A stretch of DNA of 64,000 nucleotides from Tilletiopsis washingtonensis (GCF_003144115.1 NW_020312004.1:394506-458505), one strand, 5' to 3'; counted from the stretch's first letter, positions 44,714-56,502 are shown. A program made the numbers and translations. The notes: a model not told the origin generated them from the letters alone.

Positions 44714-47700
44714 CTACTCGCTGGCCATCTGGCACGCATTGTCGAACGCCACGCGCACGGCGTCGTCCTCCGGCACGTCCTGGAAGACGAGGGACGAGAT
44801 AGTCTCGCTGTTGGCGGCGAGCTGCTTTGCGAACTGCACAGAGCGCGTGTCAGCATCGGCGTGCCATGTATGCACTCGCACCACTCACCAGCCGCAGGAA
44901 GTTGCGGTACCACGCGCGCACCCACCACGCCTGCCATGCCTCGTTGGGCGTGGCCTCGTCTAGCTCGCCCGCAGCCGCGAGCGTCGGCGCAGTGGCGCGG
45001 ACAAGGCGGACGAAACCCTGCGTCGCGCCGACGAGCACCTTGCGCTGCTCGACGGAGATGGCGTCGAGGGCGGCGCGCGCATCCTGGCTCGTGCCGTTGG
45101 CCTTCTTGACGGCCTCCTTCTGCGTCGCCTGCGCCGCGGCAGCACGCGCCACGGGCGACGGCTGCGGGCGCGGCGGCAGCGAGGCGCCCGGGAAGAGCGG
45201 CAGCTTGAACTCTGGCTCAGCGGGCAGCTGCGGCTCCTCGGCGCCGGCAGCCTCGGCCGCAGCCTTGCGGTCGGCCTCGTCGGCCTCCTCGCGCTCGAGC
45301 GTCTCGAGGCGCTTGCGCACCTGCTCGACGCGGCCGTTGACCTTGTCGACGGTGATGCGCACAATGTCCCACCACGAGAACGTGCTCCAGTCGCGCTCCA
45401 GGCCGCCGGCCTCGGGCGGCGCCACGCGCGAGAAGCTGCCCGCCACGCCGTCGCCGCTGCCGAGCAGCACGAGCGCAGGGATGTTGCGCGGCGGCGCAAA
45501 GACAAAGTCGATGATGTCGGCCGGCTCGACGATGCGGTACTGCAGCAGCTTGTCGAAGACGATCTGCACCCACTGCGGCGCGAGCGCCCAGAAGCGCACC
45601 GTGCTCGACAGGATCGCCAGGCGCATGGCCGGCGACGACGAGAGGTCACGCAGCAGCGCGTGGTACCTGCAATGCATGCATGAGCAGGGCACAGCTGAGA
45701 CATGCCGTGGCACTCACCGCTCGACGACGTTGAGGAAGTGCGAGAAGGAGCGGCTGCCGACGCTCAGCACGGCCTGCGTGACCATGTCGCGCACGAGGAA
45801 GTCGGCCTCGACCTCGTTGCGCACCTTGCTGTCCGTCTCCTCGTCCGACGGCATGAGCGCGTCGGCGTCCTGCGGCAGCACCTGCTGCTTCAGGCTCTCC
45901 ATGTTGGCCATGATGACCTCGCCCGTGGCGCGCGCGCGGAACGACTCAATGAGCGCAATGGCTTGCTCGCGGCACGGGTGACCCTCGGTCGCGTAGGTGA
46001 AAGAGGGCCCAGGCTCCTCGGCTGAGAGCACGCCGGTGGCGATCTCCTCGGGCAGCGTCGTCTTGATGCGCTCCCAGTACGCCAGGCGCACCTCGAGCTC
46101 GACGACGCGCCGGGCAAAAGCCTTGCGCGGGTGTGCGTGCGGCAGGCTCATGTCGCCGATCCTGCGGGAGCGTGCAGTCAGCAGTGCGCCTCTCCTGGCA
46201 GCGCCGGCACGACTCACCACTCCTTCCAGCCCCACTGGAAGCCGAAGTTGCTCAGGTGCACGCTGAACCAGTCGGCGAAGCGGCGGATCACCTCGCCCTC
46301 GGCGCGGCCGGTGCGCATGGCGCCGTACACGCGGCGCACGCTCTTGCCCATCGCCGGCGCCACGGTGCTCGGGCTCAGCGTCACGACCTCACGCAGCAGC
46401 GACGTGTAGTAGAGCGCCTTGAGCGGCGGCTCAGGCAGCTGCAGCGCCGTCGAGAGGATGCACTGTGAAGCCTGTGAGCCACGATGGTAGCGTGCGAACG
46501 AGCTGCAGGACTCACCTCGACCAGCACATCGTCCAGCACCCATCCGCCGCGCACCTCGCCGTCCGGCCCTGCGACCCAGTCATCCTCGGCATCGCCAAAG
46601 AGGCCCTTCTCCGGGTTTGAACCCTTGCCCACGAAGGTGCCGCGTCGGCACCAGCGTGCAAAGTCGAAGAGAATGCGGGCGCACTCCTTGCGGTTGACCT
46701 CGTACAGGTCGATGATGTCGGCGAGCAGCGAGCGCAGCACCAGCCCGGACGGCGACGAAGGCGCAGGTACAGACTGCAGAGCCAGACACGTCAGCAAGGC
46801 GCAGCTGCAGGAAGCACGAAGCACTCACCTCGCCGAACCAGCGGGCCGAGCGCTGCACACGCGCTGGACCGGCACCGGCGCGCAGCTTCTCCGCCTCGCC
46901 CTTTGAGATCTCGCGACGGTTGCGGCGCACCTTCTTGCCCGCCGGACCGGCCTCGGCGGCCGCTGCAAAGCTGGTGATGGAGCTCTCGTCGTCGTCTGGC
47001 GGCACGAGCACGTCGGGCAGGTGCAGGAACGGCTCGCGCGCATCGACGAGCGGCAGCAGCGCAGGCGGCAGCAGGTCGAGCGGCGAGGCGAGGAAGAAGG
47101 GCCGCTCGTAGCCGCTGGAGCGCAGCGCGAGCAGCGCAGAGACGGCACTCTCGAATGACTGAAGTCCGGCGTCAGCAGCGAGCCGCCGAGCACTGGCAGA
47201 CCCAACTCACTTCTTCGCGCAGCGTGTCGTCTTCCTCCTCACTGGCGCCGCCCCAGGGCGAGACAAGGTCCTTCTCAACGCGCCGGTTCTGGTTGTACGT
47301 GACAATGCGATCGACGAGCGCGTCTGCCTCGTCCTCGCCGCTCGCGCCATCGGCCACGGCCGCGCGCCCAGCCCAGCAGAGCGCCTCGATGACGCACACG
47401 GCCGCCCGGTCGCCGCGCTCTGCCGTCACGCCGGGCTCGTCGAGCACGGCGGCAAAGGACGTGAGGAGCGTGCGAAACGAGCTGGGCGAGAGGATGCGCA
47501 GCGGCAGCAGCGTTGCGAAGAAGTGCAGCTGCAGCGTGCGTCAGCTGCCAGCGCTCAAGGCATACTCGGGAGGTCACTCACGCAGAGCCGCACGTTGCGC
47601 CACATGCGCGCATCCAGCCAGCCCTGGAAGGCGCGCACGAGGTCCTTGAGGATCTCGTCACCCATGCTGAGGGCCTTCTCGCTCGGCGCGCCCTCCTTCT

Positions 47701-48428
47701 CGGGCGACATGGAGCCAGCCTGCCGCCGCTCGTCATCGCCGAGCGCGCTGCTGGGCCGCTTGCTCGGCGACACGGGCGACGCGCGGCCGAACTCGTCCTC
47801 TGCGGGCTGCTCGCTTGCGTCGTTGGCGCTCGAGCCGGCAGGCACAGATGTCGGGGCGGTGAGCAGGTAGCCAAGCAGCGCCGCATTGAGCGGCAGCTTG
47901 TGAGGCTGCTCGGTGATCCTGCGACACACTGCGTCAGAGCAATGCACGCAGTCACCGTCGCCGGCCCACTCACATGACGCGCCAGGCGACCTTGACGTCC
48001 GCGCGCTCCACGCTCTCAAGCCACTTGGCGTGCGACATCATCTCGGCGCGCGCATCGAAGAGCTCGGCGTCGCCGTCGTGCGTCTGTGCCGCCGCACCCT
48101 CGGGGCGCCCGTGCGCCGGGTCGGCCCAGCGGTAGAGCGTGGTGCGCAGCGAGCGCAGCCGCTGTGCCGCGCGGTCCGCCTCGATGTCGGCGCGCGACAT
48201 GGGCTGCGGGCCGCCGCCCGAGTTGCGCCCGCGTCCGCGCCCGCGGCCTCGTCCGCCGTAGGGCGAGCCGTAGCCGCCGGGCGATGCGCCGTATCCGCCG
48301 GGCGAGGCTGCATAGCCGCCCTGCTGCGCGTAGCCGCCGGGCGAGGCGTTGTAGCCGCTACCACCGCCGCCGCCGCCATAGCCGCCGCCATAGCCGCCGC
48401 GGCGCGGGTGCGGCGAGTTGAAGTCCAT
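44714..48428 (-). CDS. CBP80: Nuclear cap-binding protein CBP80 (NCBP1/Sto1)
   Basis: Nine exons: 48428-47974, 47918-47582, 47528-47211, 47158-46829, 46773-46516, 46462-46218, 46161-45718, 45666-44889, 44833-44714 (1094 aa). An unusual Gly/Tyr/Arg head (residues 1-65) precedes an all-helical MIF4G-type protein. Recognisable CBP80 blocks include WLDARMWRNVRLCLHFFATL, PFLHLPDVLVPPDDD, EPFLHLPD, HPRKAFARRVVELEVRLAYW, SFSHFLNVVERYHALLRDLS and FSWWDIVRITVDKVNGR. CBP80 pairs with CBP20 to hold the m7G cap on nuclear transcripts and helps splicing, 3' processing and export. All eight introns are GT-AG and 48-57 nt long. Shares a 416-bp divergent promoter with the small YVPPHLRN gene. Confidence 0.92.
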
Positions 48429-48844
48429 GCCGGGCAGAGACGCGCCAGCCGGCAGGTGCGAGGTGAGCGCTGAGTACGTGCGGGTGCGCCAGAGAGATGG
48501 AGCAGGGATATGCGATGTGGACAGGCGCTGTGTGCGATCGAGGTGGTGGAGGTGAGCAGAGATGCGAGGAGGCGCGAGCGTCCTTCGCGCGTGGCCGCGC
48601 CATCCCGCGGAGTAGAGTGCGCTGTGCGCCTGCGTGTGCCTGACGCCCGCAAGGCGCGCTGCGACGCTCAAGGCTGGCCCCTCGCACGCCCATCTTCGCG
48701 GCGAAGTGCTGCTTGCGGATGCCACTCTGCGGCACATTTTTGCAGACAGGGGCAGTGAGCAGGTCTCCGCCCGCTGGGTGTGAGAAGAAGTACATCCTAT
48801 GGCCCCGCCTCATCCCACCACCCTTGCCGTCCCCTCACGCTGCC
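48429..48844. promoter_or_regulatory. Divergent promoter CBP80 / YVPPHLRN gene
   Basis: 416 bp between divergent start codons. Nothing specific seen beyond GC-rich sequence; the plus-strand ATG is preceded by CTGCC. Confidence 0.5.
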
Positions 48845-49171
48845 ATGGATTCGCAGCCGAGCCGCCGCCTGCCACAGCGCTCGGCGTATGTGCCGCCGCA
48901 TCTTCGCAACAAGGCGCCGCCCGAGCCTGCACCGGCGCCGGAGCCAGCACTGCCGCCGAAGCCGTCGCGCTGGGCCCAGCTGGTGCCAGGTGCGGCGGAG
49001 GAGGAGGCAGACGACGGCGAGGACGACCAGCCGCAGGCGTTTGCGCTGCTGCCCTTCGCTGCCTACGACTCGTACTTCGAGCCGCCGGCACCGACGACGC
49101 CCAGGTTGCCGCGGCCTGAGAGTGTGAAGCCGATCTACGTGCCGCCGCATTTGCGCAATCTGCCCGAGTGA
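48845..49171 (+). CDS. Small protein with two YVPPHLRN motifs
   Basis: Single exon, 108 aa. The protein begins MDSQPSRRLPQRSA and has YVPPHLRN at residues 15-22 and again at 98-105, three residues before the stop. In between lie PKPSRWAQL, an acidic stretch and FALLPFAAYDSYFEPP. YVPPHLR/YIPPHLR is the conserved N-terminal motif of Ded1/DDX3 helicases, reported as an eIF4E-contacting element in DDX3 (YIPPHLR, of the YxxxxL type). A small soluble protein carrying it at both ends could therefore be a translation-initiation binding partner, but that is inference; I do not recognise the family. No helicase domain is present and none follows downstream. The ATG follows a short pyrimidine-rich leader, and codon use matches the neighbours. 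Confidence 0.75.
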   Translation: MDSQPSRRLPQRSAYVPPHLRNKAPPEPAPAPEPALPPKPSRWAQLVPGAAEEEADDGEDDQPQAFALLPFAAYDSYFEPPAPTTPRLPRPESVKPIYVPPHLRNLPE

Positions 49172-49533
49172 GTCTGAAGCATGCTGAGGGCTGCATGTAT
49201 GCTGGCGCCCAGGGTGCATGCGGCGCTGTCTGCGCACGCGGCGAGTCGAGTGGAGGCGACGCGCGCGACGTGCGCCGGCCGCTGAGCTGACATGCGCGTG
49301 GAGAAGCACACGCGCGGCCCAGGAGGCTCGGCGTCTTGGGCCGCATCAGCTCCTTCCTTCCCACCACCTCTCCGTCCGGACCCTCCTGGCTGCTGTTTCT
49401 GTTCTTATACGCCTCGCACCACTGACGCTCGCCTTGTAGCGAGCACGCCGCACGCTCTCTCGACGCCGCCGCTCCTTCCTTCTCGCCACACTCCTTCTGC
49501 ACCTCTACGCCACCCGACGCAGACGACGACGAC
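49172..49533 (+). promoter_or_regulatory. Intergenic region / SQS1 promoter
   Basis: 362 bp between two tandem genes. The last 100 bp before the SQS1 start are pyrimidine-rich (CT and ACTC runs), typical of fungal leaders. Nothing else seen. Confidence 0.5.
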
Positions 49534-52500
49534 ATGGCCCGCGGCGGCCCACGAGGCCGCGGCCGCGGCCGTGGCGGCTACGGCGCCGGCTTCGACGCCT
49601 TTCCCGGCGCCGGCCGCACGCTCGACTCGCCCGACGGCGCCTTCCCGCCGCGCGGCGGCTATCGTGGCGGGCGTGGCGGCGGGCGCGGGCGTGGCACGGC
49701 GCTTGCCATGCGCGGCCAGAACGCAGTGGGCTTCGACTACGCCTCGCTGAGCCGGCCACGCGGGCCGCCGCCGCTCGAGGGGCCCGAGGGTCTGCAGCCG
49801 GCGCAGCAGGCGCCCGACAGCGACGGCGACGTCGTCATCACGCCGCGTCGCGGCTACGTCCACGTGCACCGCCCGCAGCACGAGCGCCCCGTCGAGCGTG
49901 CCTACGACCCCTCGGCGCCCGGCGCGTCGCGGCATGCGCTGCATGGTGCTGATCTGGCGGGCATGCTGCCGCCGACTGGGCCCAAGGCGATGCAGCGTTC
50001 GGGCGGCCACTACGTGCCTGCCGGCGGCACCTCGCGTCGCGGCGGACGAGGTGGCGCCGCTCCCGTCTTTCCACAGTTCAACGTGCCGCAGCGTGCGTAT
50101 CGGCCCAGCGAGGACGTCGAAGCGCAGATGCTCGCCGGCCTTGGCCTCTCGCGCGCCGGTGTGCGGCAGTTCCGCGCTGGCGACCCAGCTGCAGCGCGAA
50201 ACCGACCGATGCTGCAGCCCGTGGCGTTCGTGGCCAGCACCGGCCTCGACAAGCAGCGCGAGGGCGAGGGCCTGCAGGAGGCGAGTGCCGAGGCGCTGGC
50301 GCAGGGCAAGTCCGGTCGTGGCCTCGGCTTTGCCGATCCCGCCGCACCAGCACAGCCGCCGCTGCCGGAGAGCAAGCCGCCGATGCAGATCATCGAGCTC
50401 GGCTCGACGGACGACGAGGACGACGACATGGCCGCGCTGCTCGCTGCCTACCCTGACACACGAGAGCTCGAGGCGCACGAGGAGAGCATCGTGCATGATC
50501 CGCTCGTCTCGGAGCTGCCAGAGTTCGCACACGCCGCCGCTGTGGCCGAACCGTCGCAGGTTGAGTCGGACGACGAGGAGGACGTCGTGCTCGTGACGCA
50601 CACCAGCATGTCGTCGGCTCCGTCAGGGCCGATGGAGGACGACGCGTACGACTCGGAGGAGGACCGGCAGCTCGAGGCTGTCATTGCCGCTGGCGAGGCC
50701 GCTGGCCTGTCTGCCAGCATGAATGGCGCAACTTCTCACGCGCCGATCGAGGTCGACCTGACGGCCGATGACGAGCTTCCCGAGCCGGAGGCCGAGCCGA
50801 CGTTCTACATCGACACCGAGGCGTCCGAGCCGATGCAGTTCGAGCAGTCAGTCGCCGAGGCTGCAGCACCGGCACTGGGCGACCCAGTGGCCCCGGCGCC
50901 GCGCTCCGCCGAGGTAGAGATCGATTACTCCTCGGACGACGCGCCCAACATGACGCAGCGCCAGCCACGCGGGGCGGGCAAGAAGGCGCGCAACTCGGCC
51001 AAGAAGGCCCGGCGGCGCCAGAAAGGCAAGGACGGCCAACTGCGTGGCTTCGAGGAGCCGCCGCAGCCGCGTGAGGGTGACAGCGACCTCGAGTGGGGCA
51101 GCGACGGGCCGCCCAAGCGCAAGGGCGCGAACGGTGCAGGCGGCGACGCTGTGGCCGAGGAGCTGCGGCGTGGCCTCACACTCGGCGCGTCTGGCGCAGC
51201 GTCTGCGAGCAGCTCCAAGGCCAAGCAGCAGCAGGCAATCCTGGACGATCTGGCAGAGCTGGCGGCCAACGACGTGCGTGCACGCAAGTCGGCCGACGAC
51301 GACGAAGACTCGGACCTCGATCGCGAGACGGAGCTCGACGGCCTGCTGCGCTTCATGAACAGCATGGACGGCCAGCGCGGCGGGCGCCAGATGACGCTCG
51401 ACGACATTGCCATCGAGGAGCGCATGGCGTCCGAGGACGAGTGGATGACTGAGGAAAGCGGCGACGAGGACGCAACCGAGATCGTCATCGAGGAGCAGAC
51501 GACGTCCGTCCGCATCGCCGTGGAGCAGGACGAGGAGACGGAGGAGCAGATGCTTGCCATCGAAGAGCAGATCATCCTTGACAGCGACAGCGACGACAGC
51601 TCCGAGGACAGCGACAGCGACGACGACATGGACGAGCTGGACCTTGTCATGCTGTCGCGCGGCCGCAAGGGTAAGGGCAAGAAGGCCGAGCTCCTCAGCG
51701 ACAGTGACAGCGACAGCGACTCTGACGAGGTGAGTCCGTTGCCGAGCGCTGTGGGCGCTGCCGTGCTGATCATTCCCACAGGACTCTGACTCGGACGACT
51801 CGGATGACGACGATGACCTGCCGAAGGGCTTCTCCTGGGCCGACCGCGACGAGGACTTCATCGCCAAGCTCGACGTGCGTCTCACTGTATTGGCTTGACC
51901 CTTGCTTTGACTGCTGACCACCCGCTCGCAGCGCTACGCACTGGAGCACGACGACGTGCTCAAGGGCCGCGACCGGAAGGCTCGGAATAAAATCTTCCGC
52001 GCCATCGAGCGCGGCGAGTTCGACGACTTTGAGGAGCTCACGCGCGGCGCGATCTCGTTCGACATGGATCTCGACAGCAAGCCTGTCAAGGGTGCGTTGC
52101 CTCTCGATCTGCTGCCAGTGCAGCATGCTGACACGCGCCATTCAGGCGGCCACGCAGGGCGGAAGAAGTGGGACGACGGCAGCACGTGGGCCGAGAACCT
52201 GCAGGGCCAGTGGGAGAAGGACCGCGCCACCAAGGCTGCCAACAAGCGCAAGCGGGCCGCCGAGCGGGCCGCCGCCGCTGAGAACCCGTTCCACAACACG
52301 CACAAGAAGGGCACCAAGAAGGCGCAGAAGAAGGCTGCGCGTGCCGAGCGGCGCGGCGAGCGCAACGGCGCTGCCTTTGGCTTCGACGACGCGCCGCAGG
52401 CCGCCACGCGCGGCTTCGGCGGGGTTGGTGGCCCGGCCTCGGGCGAGTCGGTGCTCATGCTGCACCACGCCGTCAATCTGCACGAGCTCGACCTGCAGAT

Positions 52501-53046
52501 CCAGCACTTCCTGCGCGACCCGGCGCACACGACGCTCTCGCTGGCGCCGATGGACAAGCGGGCGCGTGCGCAGGTGCACATGCTCGCCGCCGCCTACTCG
52601 CTGACGAGCAAGAGCAAGGGCGACGGCGCCAAGCGCTTCCCCACGCTCGTCAAGAACTCGCGCAGCGGCCAGAACGTCAATGTCCACCGCGTGCGCGCCG
52701 TGCTGCAGGGCCGCGACGTCGGCTTCGGCAAGGGCGCGCCGCGCCGGGACAAGAAGGGCGGCAAGGGCAAGTCTGGCGGCGCCGTGTCTGCCGCTGGCGC
52801 CGGCGTGGCGCGGAATCAGGAGGGCGCCGAGGTCGGCTACGGCGCTGAGAAGATCAGCGAGGACAACATCGGCCACAAGGTGAGTGCGCCTGCCATGGAG
52901 GACCACCGGCATGCAGCTGACACTCCCCTGCGCAGCTGCTCACCATGATGGGCTGGAAGGAGGGCTCCGGCGTGGGCCACACGCCCGGCTCGGCCTCGGC
53001 CGTCGGCGCGACGATCAAGATCAGCAAGGGCGGCCTCGGCTTCTGA
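49534..53046 (+). CDS. SQS1: R3H and G-patch protein Sqs1
   Basis: Five exons: 49534-51729, 51782-51874, 51932-52091, 52146-52879, 52936-53046 (1097 aa). The head is Arg/Gly-rich ([15 protein letters not shown]). Long acidic, Ser/Asp-rich stretches follow, including SD repeats near residues 695-740, then a conserved block FDDFEELTRGAISFDMDLD. An R3H domain lies near 895-985 (LHELDLQIQHFLRD; RAQVHMLAAAY) and a G-patch at the C-terminus (NIGHKLLTMMGWKEGSGVGH; SKGGLGF). This is the Sqs1/Pfa1 plan. Yeast Sqs1 binds and stimulates the DEAH helicase Prp43 through its G-patch and works in splicing and ribosome maturation. The G-patch is interrupted by the last intron. Four introns, all GT-AG, 51-57 nt. 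Confidence 0.9.
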
Positions 53047-53218
53047 GGTGCCACCCTCATATACACACCGCAAACATGGCAGTCATAGAGCGCGGGGCAT
53101 GTGCTAGCATTGCGGTGGTCTAGGATAGAGTGACTGGTGCGAGAGAGCGAGGCAGGCGCAGTGGCGCAGACAGGAGACGTGGAAGCGATGTGGGTGACGA
53201 GAGGAAATAAGCTGGCGC

Positions 53219-55059
53219 TCAGCGAAGGAGGCGCAGCACGGAGGTGGGCTTCTTCTTGCGCGCAAGGGCCGCCTTCTCGGCCTCGGAGGGCGAGGAGCGC
53301 TGCTGCGCGGGCTTGTGCAGCGCAAAGCGTGCCAGCGGCGGCTCGGGGCACGGCGTCGCGCAGGCGCGGTGGTACACCTTGGTCTCGTACAGCAGGCTGG
53401 CGCTCTTCGGCGTCGGCTGCACGGCGTCGCCGGCGAAGAGGTCGCTCATCGTCGCGCCCGGCAGGAAGCTGACAGGGTGCAGCTGCGGCAGCGGCGCGCG
53501 AGGCGCCTTTGGCTGCACGCTGCGCAGCACGGGGCCACGGGCGGCGGCCAGCGTGCGTGGCGCCGCGATGACGACGGCGTCGAGCTCGCCGTGCTTGAGG
53601 TTGACGCCGCCGGTCGGGCCGGAGTGCAGCAGCGACGGCGCCGAGGGGGCGCTGCGGCGGCTCTCCTTGCGCTTCTCGCTGCCGTAGAAGCGCGTCTGGC
53701 CACGCATGCGCGAGATCCACTCGTCGCGGCGGGCTGCCAGCGCCGCATCGCGTTCCCCCTTGACGGTCTTGTCCGACGTGGAAGCGGCGAGCTCGATACC
53801 GGCCGAGGCGCTGCTGCGCTTGCGAGAGGGGCGCGGCGCAGCAGATGTCGTGGCTGCAGCCGTAGACGGCGCCGACGTAGCGGCGAGGAAGTCAAGCACA
53901 GCTTCGCCCGACGAGCTGGCGTCGCTGCCGGGCGTGGCGTTGAAGAAGATGGCGCCGCAGCCCTCGCATGTCGGGTCGCCGCAATCACGGCCGGCGGGCA
54001 GGCCGTGCGTGCAGCGTGTGCTGCCCAGCATCGCAGAGACACACGCCTCCGAGCTTGTGCGCTCAGGCAGCGCGGTGGCTGGCGGCGTCGCCATCGCCTC
54101 ATCCACGGGGCTGGCCGGCGTCGGCGGCTCGCTCGACTCGCCTGCAAAGACGTCGCTCTGGAGCATCTCGAGGCCTTGCAGCAGGCAGGCGTAGTTGGGG
54201 CAGCGCGACTGCGGGCGCTCGCACACGTCGCACTCCTCCTCGTCCGAGTCGACGGGCTCGCTGCACGCGGGCACCATCTGCGGCGTGAAGCTGCTTGTCG
54301 CATGCGCGGGCCAGGGACTGCTGGCGACGATCTTGATGCTCGGCAGGATGGTGTTGCGGCGAGGTGCGACCTCCTCCTTGTCGGGCTCGTTCTCGTCGTC
54401 CGAGCCGCCAGCCGACGTCGGCACAGTGGATACGTACGACAGGTCCGAGCTGAGCTCGGTGCGCGACACATCGCGGCTGTCGGTCGACGTTGAGACATCT
54501 AGCGCCTCGAGCGACAGACGGTGAAAGAGCAGGAAGGCGGAGTAGTCTGCACTGCTGCTGGACGACTCCGAGGATGCCTCGCGGCGCGGACCGCGAGCGA
54601 GGATGGCGGAGCGCGAGACTGCCGGCGACGACACGGCTGTCGCTTCGGGCATCTCCTCGTCGCTGTCGTAGCTGAGGTGTGGCTCGATGCGACGAATGGA
54701 GCAGCCCTGCTCGACGTGTCACGGTCCGCCCTGATACAGGCCAGAGCGCGTAGCGACAGGCGAGGCAGCCGCAGAGCTGATGGCGGACACGCCACCGGGG
54801 CTCTCGACGACGATGCCGTACGACGCCAGGTCGCCGATGGTGAGCAGCGCGATCTCTTCGTCGTCCTCGTCGCGCAGCTCCCAGTTGGGCGACTGTGCGA
54901 CGCGGCTGCCTGAAGGCGAGGCATCGCTAGCATCGGGCGATGCGGCACCGTCGTGCGCTGCAGTGGAGGGCCGAGCGTCAGCATGCTGTCGAGGCCACGC
55001 GCCTTGATGTGCGAAGATTTACGGCTCAGCCACTCACCGAACATCGTGCTGTAGTCCAT
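53219..55059 (-). CDS. Unknown protein with two cysteine clusters
   Basis: Three exons in the preferred model: 55059-55038, 54957-54758, 54706-53219 (569 aa). I do not recognise the family. Visible features are an acidic NWELRDEDDEE segment near the N-terminus, Ser/Thr-rich stretches, and two Cys clusters. The first is CDVCERPQSRCPNYAC (C-x2-C-x6-C-x4-C). The second is CTHGLPAGRDCGDPTCEGCG (C-x9-C-x4-C-x2-C). Both could bind zinc. The C-terminus is basic (ARKKKPTSVLRLLR). Intron 1 (80 nt) is canonical. Intron 2 is uncertain: a TGA lies in frame near 54720 and must be removed. A 51-nt intron with a weak GTCGCT donor at 54757 fits, and a longer 84-nt intron with donor GTGTCC also keeps frame. 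Converges with SQS1 (172 bp between stops). Confidence 0.7.
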
Positions 55060-56065
55060 GCTAGAAGCCAGGGTGCGAGGATGGAACTCAAGCACGAGAG
55101 GAAGAGAGCGTAAGGGTGGGGCGAGGAGCGAAAGGGGCCACAGGAAGGAGAGTCGGACTGCGAGAGAGAGCCGAGGCGAAGAAGAGAAGGAAGAGGGTGT
55201 TCCGAGCGGACGGAGAGGAGAGGCCTAGATACTGGGACGGGAGAGATGAGGACGGATGCGATGCGGGCGATGGGTGAGGGGAGAGAGCGGAGAATCGCGG
55301 TGCAGCGCCCTCTTGAAGGGCACAGGGCTCGAGCATACAGCGCATGGCTGGCTGACGCTGCATCCGCGGTGTTGATGCGGCGCTGCTTCGGCGACGGCGT
55401 CGAGCGGGCCGAGATGCCGCTTCGGCTCTCCTGCGCGGCGCAGCGCCGCCCTGTCGCGCTGGCGCAGGTGTTTGTTTGGACGCACGCGAGGCGTCCCTGA
55501 GCAGCGCTTGCCCGATGGGCGCGTGGGAGCGCCGCAGACCTGCCGCTTCGGGACGGATCCCTACCGGCAGCAGCAGAAGCGCCCGCGTGCCGCCGCCGGA
55601 AGCCGCCACCTCGTCCAAGTCAAGGGCAGAGTGCAGCGGGGGAGCCGCTCTGCTCGTTGATATTCTACACGTCTCGCTGACCCTGATCGATCGATCTGTG
55701 TCATCGTAGCTGTAGGTTGATCGGTCGCGGCGCAGAGCCGCAGGTCGTGCAGCGGTGATGAGCGGCGGCGGGGGCGGGACGGCGGCACGTCGTCCCGAAA
55801 TGCCGCCGCCTCCGCCGCCGCGCCCGCGCTCAGCACTTGGCCCCGCACGCTTGCCGCCGGCCTCATCCCGCCGGCACGATGAGCGGCATGCTCCTGACCT
55901 GCTGATGAGTTTGATACGATCGAGCAGTGAGAAGCTCCGGCAAGGGCAGCAGTCAGGCTGCAAGACGATAGCCTCGCTTGCCCCGCTGCCGCACCCGAGC
56001 GTCGTCCTCATCGCTCGTGCTTCCTTGTCAACCCTCACCACCCCTCACTCATCCTCGCAGTAGCC
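55060..56065. promoter_or_regulatory. Divergent intergenic region
   Basis: 1006 bp between the divergent starts of the Cys-cluster gene and the SANT-like gene. Contains a short GATC tandem (GATCGATCGATC) at about 55685-55696. No trustworthy open frame or RNA gene. Confidence 0.5.
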
Positions 56066-56502
56066 ATGGTGGGTGGCCATACTGACAGAGATAGTTCTGC
56101 ACTGACGATGCTCCAGCCGAAGCGCAAGCAAGAAGGCTCGGACAGCGACGAGTTCAAGGACACAAAGAAGCCGAAGGCCGCCGCCGGTGCGCCGCGCGAG
56201 AAGAAGGACTGGACGAAGGGTGAGGTCGCTGCTCTTGAACTCGACTCACGCAGCTGGTCAGGGCTGAATCCTTTGCCTCGACAGAGGAGGAGCTGGCGTT
56301 GCTCCGTGCTGTCTTCGAGACTGCGCTCACCATGGTGCCGGCTCTGCATGAAAAGTCCGGCCTCAAGGGCAAGCGCGGCAATCCCTCGGTGAGCGAGCGC
56401 CAGCGCCTCTGGCTTTCAGCTCAGATCTGACGCCGCCCTCAGATCAACACCAAGCTCCGCCAGTACCTCAAGGGCTACGAGAAGACACTCGGAGGCTCTT
56501 GA
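56066..56502 (+). CDS. Small SANT/Myb-like protein
   Basis: Three exons: 56066-56219, 56285-56388, 56443-56502 (105 aa). Lys/Glu-rich head (PKRKQEGSDSDEFKDTKKPK), then KKDWTKEEELALLRAVFETAL, the first helix of a SANT/Myb-like fold. KRGNPSINTKLRQYLKGYEKTL follows. The acceptor at 56284 was chosen over a nearer one (CGCAG) because it restores DWTKEEELALLRA in frame. Small proteins of this type are common in basidiomycetes; a DNA- or histone-tail-binding role is inference. A second in-frame ATG at 56108 gives a 91-aa form. The stop is 76 bp from the convergent TRAPPC11 stop. Confidence 0.75.

Noticed and set aside
56220-56254. 35-nt intron ending at CGCAG in the SANT-like gene
   Set aside because: It breaks the frame; the 65-nt intron ending at 56284 keeps frame and restores DWTKEEELALL.
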